DNA from: Saturnia japonica
Taxonomy: Eukaryota; Arthropoda; Insecta; Lepidoptera; Saturniidae
Direction: 5' to 3'
DNA: 64,000 bases
NCBI GenBank assembly: GCA_033032175.1
Contig: CM065309.1
Location: forward strand, 14,508,001 to 14,572,000
The notes beneath the pieces are model-generated. The model had not been told where the DNA came from, did not search any database, and worked only from the letters and a program-made list of their open reading frames with translations. This document shows, piece after piece, positions 56,186 through 64,000 of this stretch (the first letter of the stretch is position 1; the number at the start of each line of letters is the position of its first letter). The translations under genes and the position numbers were made by a program.

Positions 56186-57793
56186 ACGCAGACAAAGTCG
56201 TGGGTACCAACCAGTAGTATTATATTTGTATCGAATATGTTAAAATTTAACAACGTATTACCTATGCATGTATACAGAAATAAAACCCTTGGTCATGAAC
56301 ATCTACTTCCATAGGAAATTTAGATTTGTAAAGAATTTCTTATGCGAATGTATGCAAATAAAGGAAAGTGAATAAATAATTTGCAAAGTGGCGTGTCATG
56401 ACAAAATCTTACTTATGATTATACAATTTTTTTGTAAAGAAAAACTATGTTTCTTTTTTTAATATTTCTATTATTAGTTTTTATTTCTTTTTACTCTCTG
56501 TTTGATAACTGGTTCGTAAGAATTCTATTGTAAACTCAAATATTATTCAATTGAAAAACAGTTTAATTTAGGAAATGAAAAACACAAACCAAGTTATAAA
56601 GATTGAAAGTGTTGTGAAAGATAATGTTTGTAATGCGGGGGGAAATACACACTCCAGAAATAATAGTAATACTTCTTATCGTATACATCGCTACAATTAA
56701 CATTGTCAGTTCGTAATTTACAGTCAAAAGACGTATTAATTATAGTGTTTTAATGAATATAATGACTGATTATCCTTCACGGTTAAATCAGTTCGGTAGA
56801 GCGAAACGCCACAAGTTTACATACTTATTTCCAGGGATCAGTTTCTTTCATTCAATAGTTATAAAAATTTATTGATAATTAATTTGATGAAATTGTACAA
56901 TGAAAACTTTATTTTTTTGTTCAGTTTGTTATTGACGAGAAATCATAATTATGTTATCTTAATAATCATAATGTTGATCAAAATTTATCGTTCAGTTTTT
57001 TGGGTGAATAGGTACTAACCTAGACAAAATATATTTGTAGTACCACCACGTATTGAAAAATGCAACTGTAGATTTCTCGGTATTTGAAATTATCAATACT
57101 TTGTAGTGTGGTGATTGAAGCCATACCTACTTTTCTTGGCGCATACGCTTTTGCCCAACTGTGGAACATATATGTGGAATATTATTATTACATAATGTCA
57201 AGTCACCATCACTGAGACGATAAAACTCCTAGTTAGATTCCAGTATGATCCTTAAATTTATTGGGAATTAAATCTTGGCTTTTGATATTCATATTAGTGC
57301 ACTCATATCTCTCACTCATAGAATCAAGAGCAGCTGAAGAAAATTTCAACCACATGAAAATAAAGTATTGCTATTCTAAAAATATTGCTTTAATTATAAC
57401 TAACTTTGTCGAGCGTTTTCGTTTCAGTAAATCTGAGTGTAGGTTTAACCATTTTTATTTAAGTAAAATGTACATATTTTATTATTTGGAAAGTGTGTAA
57501 TAAATGTGTTTTAATCGTGAATTTATTTGACATGGTTCATAGGGTGTAACATAATAATACCTACAGAACCCACGTTTATATATATGCCTATAAATTTCTC
57601 ATATTTACGTATTTTTTCAGGAGGCGATTTAAGTGATAGGCGTTGTCATCCTTGTAACTAATTCCGCTATTGAACAGCTATTCAATATTCATGCATAAGT
57701 TACTTTCACTACAATAAACGATTAAATACATAGGTATTTGATATACTTAAAATTGCGTAGACAATAAAATATGTACCATATAAAAATAAAACC

Positions 57794-57799
57794 TTTATT
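57794..57799 (-). terminator. CPR10 polyadenylation signal candidate
   Basis: On the minus strand AATAAA about 270 bases after the CPR10 stop. A nearer AATAAA (complement 58048-58053) lies only 14 bases after the stop and is less likely. Confidence 0.4.
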
Positions 57800-58066
57800 C
57801 GTTTATGCTATAAAACATTATTAACGATTTATCGCTAATTTAAAATCCTTATCAGCTATATAAATAATGCCTTGTTTAAAGCACCTTGAAAATACAAAAC
57901 GAACAATCATTTCTAAAATTACACATCGATATTAATATCACAGTTCCACACTGATACCGTTGAATCGATGTAAAAATGTACTTTTAGCGGTTTTAATTTA
58001 AACTGAGAATAGCGACATCTATACACTGTTGTAATAAATAATTTATCTTTATTTTGTTGAGGCCAT

Positions 58067-61000
58067 CTAGTGGTAACCGTTGTAACCAGCTGCATCATAA
58101 TGGTTTCCGTAGACTTGCGGGTGTTGAGCATGGCCGATACGCTTGACGATCGCATTGAATCCATTATGCTTGTCAGCTGTGTATTCGACAACTCGAGTCG
58201 TGCCGTCAGGCTCAGCTAGAGAATACGCACCTGTGAATTAGATTAAGGGCCGATCGTTTAATACTTAGATAAACAGACAGATAGCTTTTATTCGACTGAT
58301 AATAGAGAATAGAATTTTTCAATAGTCAGATAGGCTTTATTAGAGGAATAACTCGAATACTTGAGGAACAACTTTGTCTGTTCCTTCGAAGACCAGATAA
58401 CGGCTATTCTAAAGACATGTTTGACAGATAAAAAAAGATACATAATTATATTTTTAGGTTACGTATTTCTTTATTTTGCATTACAACAAAGTGAAATTGT
58501 ATATTTTTTTAAACTTATTATTAGTTATTATACAGTTAGCCTTTATGACCCTAAAGCCATTAGAGGCTTTAACAACTTTACCAGGCTCGGGGGTGTATTA
58601 TAATCGATATTTTTAATTGTTTTGATGACCCACAAAAGATCTGTATGAAGTGTAAGAACTGTATGTTGTGTTCCTGCGGTGAGTAGGACTTCCAGAGATC
58701 CTTGGAGTAGGGGGTTCAAGGTCGGCAACATTTTAGTGACATCTATGGTAATACAAGCGTCCATAAGCAAAGGTAGTCGATTATTATCAGACGAGACGTA
58801 TGCTTGTTTCACATTTTAGTAAAAAAAAACCTGGCAATTGAAGATTTTCTAATAAATGAATTTACTAATCAATTCGAAAGAAAAATAAACAATATCAGAT
58901 CTAGAACCTGGTTATTTTACTACATGGGAGTCAGGAGAATTTCATCATCGTTTTAGACATCTTTTAAGTAACTGGTTTCGATCGGCATTAAAGTTTTTTT
59001 ATACAAGAAATGTGGCAAACAAACATACAGCCCGCATGATGGTAAGCGGCTACCGTAGTCTATGGACACTTGTAATACCTATTATTGTTGACCTTTAAAC
59101 ATCCTACGCCAAGGAGCTCTGGAAACCCTATTAACCGCAGAAACACTACACGAGGATTTAGTCGATATCTTCTATTCTACCAGTCGGGCTGCCCCAAGTA
59201 GAGAGAAAACTCTAAAAAAAAACTCTGTGCACTACCTTATTTACCCTCCCCCCATTCTCTAAGAAGCTCTGGAAATTCTACTCATCACAGGAACACAACA
59301 AAGGGTTATTTGGCTGCCGAACTGACAGTGAATTTTTGTTGTCAGAAGAACCAAATAACTTTATTCCTTTGGTAGTTATCTCTCATTTTATATGAGGATC
59401 ACAAAACCGCCCCTTAATTAAATTGTTTAGCTGTTTAGAGAAGTATAAATATTTATAATCTTAGTTTATAAATATTTATAAATTATAAGTTTAATTTTTC
59501 ATAACCCAACAAAACAAGAATAGTTTTTCGGTTGTAAATAATATTGAAAAAACTAAGTACTACTTTCTTTATAAGTACCATTTTTCATCGGCTTGAATAA
59601 ATGTAAATTATCTTAGATATACCAAGGTTATGATGTAAAGCATTTTAAGTTTTCTAAATATTTATATTAACTCACAGTTTCTACTTTTTATATACGTGTT
59701 TATTATTTTTTAATAAATATATAATAATTGAATAATTCCTTTAGGAAACAGCACCATCTATCTAATGTGATACTGTACTCATGAAATGATAAATTTCCAT
59801 AAATGATGGCAGATGGTTTTATTTTTTATGAATAAATAAAATCAAAACACAAAATAATAAAAATTAAAATCTTACCTTTCACAACATCACCATCACGGCT
59901 TTCCCATTGCGTCTTATGATCACCGGTGTGAGGGTCCTGTACTGAGTAGTCAAACGCATACTTAGGGTAGGCCTGAAACAAACAATTTTTTCACAAATAG
60001 TATGAACAAAAGACTTCAACGAGATACACTACTTAACTAAATTTAGTATTAAATTATCACAGGTTGTACAAAATTATTTCTTTTTAAGTAAATTTTTATG
60101 CAAGAATCAAAAAATATATAATTTTATAATTTATATACTACATAAACATTCGAACAGTTCATTCAGAACATTCGTAAACACAGTTAAAAAATTAATTATA
60201 TTTTATTCTATAAAAAATAGACAAATGCAACAAGTTTTAAAAGGATTGATTTAACATCCGAAAGTTATTAACTAAAATCAAAATTAGCTAAAAGTTGCAA
60301 ATAATAATTATTCACTACCTGTATTTAATGAATATAATATCCGTTAGATAACCTGGAATAAAAATATGTCACAATCCTCATCAAGGTCCACGTTCGGCAG
60401 ACTGGTGATTTAGTACGAACGGTGACGCAATCATAGGATGTTATGGTGTCTAAACAGTAAACACCACATCCGTTACGGTCTATAATTTCTGATGTCGTGG
60501 ACTACTTTGTCAAACTTGTAAAAGGCGTATTTAAAAATACTGTCATATTTATAATTATGTATGTTGTATAAAAAACTCTGCAATCTTATATTATAACAAA
60601 ATGTTCATCAAGAATTGATAACAGCAATATTTTAATTAATGAATAAAACCAGGTTGAAAGTGTCATACTACTGGATAAAGCCTCTTCTAGAGGAAAAATA
60701 TAGTACTTATACTAAAAAATATGTACTTTATGTTTTCTATCTAGTACCAGAACATAATCTGATGTTAAGTGACAATGTGGCTCAATATGATGCTATCATT
60801 TAGAAACTTATCTAATTCTAGAAATAGGACTGAGTCTCAAGTCTAACTAATGGAACACATTGATAGATGCTTAGTAACAAATTTGATGTTATATGATGGA
60901 AACTAAGTAAGTATATTGTCATTATAGCTATAAAATTATAATTTTATCGCAATATTTACTGAAATGGAAAGCTCAGGTTTGTTCTATAATTTGATCCCAC

Positions 61001-61396
61001 GACGTTTAAGGCGGCGTCCACGATTGTGCTACCACTGCACCATAAAACCCAGATAGTTTTTTTTTAATAAGATGATAATCGTAATTACTTTTGAAATTTA
61101 TCTCTTCATTGTTATTGTTATATATTAAAAAAAAAATTTCAAACCTTTAAAACGCGATAGGTATATTTAATAATATATCAGTTTCCGCGCAGTTGAAATA
61201 AATGATATAATTTATTTACGTAGTAATCTCCGTGGTCTGCGCCATGTCCACCACCATAGCCACCAATTGCACCGCCATACCCGCCAATAGCACCACCATA
61301 CCCGGCGCCTCCAGCACTGTAGCCGCTATAGCCGCCATAACCATTTCCTATGTAGCCAGCGCTAACGGCAGTACATATGCCAACGAATACTATAAC
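58067..61396 (-). CDS. CPR10, RR-2 cuticular protein, Gly/Tyr-rich (exon 1 not found)
   Basis: Coding exons recognised, in transcription order: 61220-61396, 59876-59972 and 58067-58230, all GT-AG. The first of these gives a signal-peptide core ([13 protein letters not shown]) and G-G-Y / G-G-A-I repeats ending H-G-D-Y-Y. The second starts the RR-2 domain ([27 protein letters not shown]) and ends in phase 1. The third completes it ([28 protein letters not shown]) and a tail ending N-G-Y-H. The exons give 145 residues; a short exon 1 with the Met should lie right of 61396, but I could not place it. An ATG-starting frame at 61178-61414 crosses both splice sites and is not real. Gly-rich RR-2 proteins are typical of hard cuticle. 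Confidence 0.88.
58540..59345. repeat. Retroelement debris in CPR10 last intron
   Basis: 58620-58790 has the phrases CTGTATGTTGTGTTCCTGCG and GGAGTAGGGGGTTCAAGGTC; 58990-59345 has GCATGATGGTAAGCGGCTAC, CCAAGGAGCTCTGGAAACCC and a diverged second copy AGAAGCTCTGGAAATTCTAC. These look like pieces of dispersed non-LTR elements, recognised by phrase only. The frame at 58543-58812 is repeat-derived. Confidence 0.45.
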
Positions 61397-64000
61397 CTGC
61401 AATAAACAGAACAATTAAAACTCAAATACATTGTAGTCTTAGCTCTGATATAATAACTTAAGTACCTGCTGCCCACTTGGGGATTTTTATTGGCTACATT
61501 CGGTTATAAACTATTTTAAATCAATGTCATAATGAACAAAGTTTAAAGTAATGCAAAACTTTGACAAATTTAAGTAATCTTTAATAGACTACAACACAAA
61601 GTATCGATGATTTTTGATGATACCATAAAGTCTTATAATATATAAAAATAATGTATCATTTATCGCATAGTAAAAAAGTGGATATGCATATTATTATACT
61701 TGAATTTAACGGTACCTACACGAAAAAAATAGCAATATTTTTCGTACACAAAAATTTGCCGCCTTAGAAGATTTAACTAACGCTTAACCTCAGTCAGGGT
61801 AAATTTTGTTAATGAATATTACGTATCAAATTTTCATAATATATATTATATAGATTCTCTCTTCGCTAGAACACCATACGTACGTTGCTAGAAATAAAAT
61901 AAAATATAATTTATACAAATTTAAAACCCATCTGATTTAAAAATGTTACTGTTCATTATCAAAATTAAAGTAAAATCAAAAAATTAAATTTAATTATTTT
62001 GTTTGGAAATGCTCACAATAACAACCATTTTCTTGGATACGATTGTAATCAACTCTTTTATGTAAAACGCTTTTATGTGTTTTTTAGTTTCATGGGGCGA
62101 GTTTTTTAAATGGTCTTTATAGTCGCTGTTAAACTTTTAAAGGTATCGTGGCTGGTTTTGTAATCTTTCTGTTTTAACGTAATCAGGCAAGAATTAATCT
62201 AGTGTAGTGAAATCTTGTAACTTCTTTTGTACCAATTGATATTTTTAGAAGATATTATTTAAGAAGTTTGTTCTGATTAGGCTATTGTGTGTCGGTTCTC
62301 CAACTTGTTGGAAATACTCTCGGACTATGTTTCACCTAATATTTCACGTAGGAATTGTAACAGATCTAATCAATTTTATGCAACTGTTGTATAAACGTCT
62401 ATCATAAATTTTAAAAAATAAAACCTTATTATACAGAAATCTAACCCAGTATATAACTGAAATGTAATTTGACGTTGTCTTTACTGAAATAGTCGAATAA
62501 CAAATCGACTTCTTAAATAATAACTTCTAACAAGCATGGATTGGTATAAAAAAATCTTTATATTGATATTTCCCTATTGTTTATTTCTTGGGGGATTAAC
62601 TTAATATGAAGTACATAAAACCAGTAACGATGCCGTGGAAGGTCTAATAACAACCATAGATATCATTTTTAAGCAAATTCACTACTCGAAAATACAAAAT
62701 GTATTTACAAGATCGTTACCTAATAGAGTTGATTATATTGTAGGAATAGCTGTTATTATGAATATTTCTAAATAAATAATGAAATTCAACATTTTCTTTT
62801 CATTTTAGACACAGGGTTTCCTAGCAACATTTATTCCTTACAACTTACACTGTCAATTATAGTATTAAAATTATATAATTTTTTTTTGTAAAATTGATTA
62901 GGTTCGATTCTCGACTCGTGTTTATAACTTTTTTGAGATTCTCGACTCATGTATAACTTTTTTGGAAAATCTATGAATGCAGTTTTTCTCATCTTTAAAA
63001 TCGATAGCATGGTTCTTTTGAACATATTTCTCTTTATATTACAGTTTCAGAGTTCCCCTCACTGATACATTTACATTTTACATACTGTATAGTCGTATAT
63101 GAAATTAATTACCGAAGTTTAACCAAACGCATATCAAAGAGCAAAGCGATTCAATGCACATTTTACATACATCACGCTTCTTTCCCAACGGGGTAGGCAG
63201 GGACCACGTTCTTCCACTTGATACGTTCCTGGCATACATCTTTGGCATCTTCAACATTTATCAGTCTTTTCATACATGCTTTTCGGTTTAAATTACTCTT
63301 GACCTGACATTTCTTCAGGACGCCTTTGATTTGATCGTGGAACGTTCATCTGGGCTTTTCTCTTCCAACGTTCCCATTCACGCCCGTCTTATAAATCTAT
63401 CCAGTAATTCTTCTTTCATTCATCCTTTCTACATGCCCAAACTATCTAAGCATCCTTTTCTTCCTTTCCCCTTCTATATTCTAGTTTTAAACTTAATATT
63501 TCTTGTCTTAAATATCACTTCATATTTTATTATGCCACGAGATTAACGGTTGAATAGGTTCAGGAAGTTCATCTATTACACTTAGAGCATTTAAGTTTCA
63601 AGAGCCTTGTCGTTAATTTAAAAAGAAAACGTCTAGATTTTTTAGTCATATGCGGCTATTACAGACAATCATACGGTACTTTTTAAGTCTCTTTTCCGTG
63701 CTGGACATTGCCAGTAGACTTACTGGACAAAACTAAGTTTGATTGTATTTGGAAACTCACACCTTTTAAGAAAAATCTTAAAATAACTTAGAACAAAAAA
63801 ATAATAATAGACGATATTTTTTAAATTTAAAGAAATATAGCCCTTAAAATTCTAGTTCCCAGAGACATAAAACAGAAACGCATCAAGCACATAAAACAAG
63901 TGATTATGTCGGAACATGAGTCACTTCATTCATAACAACACATAACAATACTGTTACATTACTCGCATGAATTCACAGTGTTATGCGTTCAATTTAAAAC
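61397..64000. other. Right end: CPR10 intron 1 or upstream, plus repeat
   Basis: CPR10 exon 1 is expected here or beyond the window. I searched the minus strand for a Met-x-(x)-Lys exon with a GT donor and a nearby TATA box and found no convincing one. From about 63175 to 63540 a dispersed repeat occurs. Otherwise AT-rich. Confidence 0.4.
63175..63540. repeat. Dispersed moth/butterfly repeat
   Basis: CTTTCCCAACGGGGTAGGCA, GGGACCACGTTCTTCCACTT and TCTTTGGCATCTTCAACATT are phrases I know from widely scattered copies in lepidopteran genomes. Not coding in this copy; the 71-residue frame over it is not a gene. Confidence 0.55.

Larger units (their letters stand above)
54066..57793. other. Intergenic CPR9-CPR10, repeat debris
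   Basis: It contains repeat C (55440-55700) and the second tandem-repeat locus (55990-56185). The remainder is AT-rich; a hairpin-like ATATATATATTCTCATATAA...TATATGAGAATA lies near 54206-54242. No intact gene seen. Confidence 0.45.

Noticed and set aside
57249..57500. Frame with a signal-peptide-like start (K-S-W-L-L-I-F-I-L-V)
   Set aside because: No in-frame ATG before the hydrophobic part, a stop directly upstream and no AG acceptor between the stop and the start; probably chance.
61178..61414. ATG-starting Gly-rich frame of 78 residues as a complete small gene
   Set aside because: It crosses a CAG acceptor and a GT donor; the inner part is exon 2 of CPR10, followed by matching RR-2 exons.
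1..64000. CRISPR arrays, operons, phage or defence systems
   Set aside because: The DNA is eukaryotic with spliced genes; no regularly spaced short repeats and no prokaryotic gene arrangement were seen.

Overview
The window is insect nuclear DNA, most likely from a moth or butterfly. It is AT-rich and intron-rich, and carries tRNA-derived SINEs, decayed LINE fragments and a dead mariner. Against that background stand short GC-richer exons that encode secreted RR-2 (Rebers-Riddiford, Chitin_bind_4) cuticular proteins. Species cannot be told from the sequence. I see no bacterial, viral or defence-type system: the biology here is a cuticular-protein gene array. Genes are labelled CPR1 to CPR10 from left to right (my labels, not established names).

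Layout. 0-10 kb: CPR1 (minus; only promoter and exon 1 inside the window), a badly decayed CPR exon (about 2.24 kb), CPR2 (plus, intact), an orphan promoter (about 5.5 kb) beside a SINE, a CPR pseudogene with a small terminal-inverted-repeat element on its 5' side (6.27-7.49 kb), and CPR3 (minus, intact). CPR1, CPR2, CPR3 and the orphan share one conserved upstream module, so this is a young, rearranged duplication block. 11.5-25 kb: CPR4 (minus), CPR5 (plus) and CPR6 (plus, with a reading-frame break in exon 2). 25.3-27.9 kb: CPR7, a partial or decaying gene with an odd hydrophobic tail. 28-33 kb: transposon debris. 33-36.8 kb: CPR8 (minus, five exons, Ala/Pro/Tyr-rich). 37-49 kb: transposon-rich and nearly gene-free, with a 1.2-kb mariner. 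49.6-54 kb: CPR9 (minus, 396 residues, long Lys/Tyr/Asp-rich tail). 58-61.4 kb: CPR10 (minus, Gly/Tyr-rich; first exon not found).

Shared gene design. Exon 1 is tiny (3-8 codons, usually Met-x-(x)-Lys). Exon 2 carries the signal-peptide core and a low-complexity His-, Pro/His-, Ala/Pro- or Gly-rich segment ending in Asp-Tyr-Tyr or similar. A later exon carries the chitin-binding RR-2 domain. In CPR2 to CPR8 that domain exon is 167 bp and a phase-2 intron sits in the Gly codon of the 'NG-F(N)' motif. In CPR9 and CPR10 the domain is instead cut by a phase-1 intron at 'VK-G' and there is no later intron. The window therefore holds two structural classes.

Expected function. The products should be secreted by epidermal cells, bind chitin through the RR-2 fold, and contribute to hard cuticle, where His- and Tyr/Lys-rich segments are thought to be cross-linked by quinones. 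Several genes have a TATA box about 30 bp upstream of an arthropod TCAGT initiator, fitting strong, stage-specific expression. A conserved AGGTCA half-site in the shared upstream module suggests control by an ecdysone-cascade nuclear receptor (inference).
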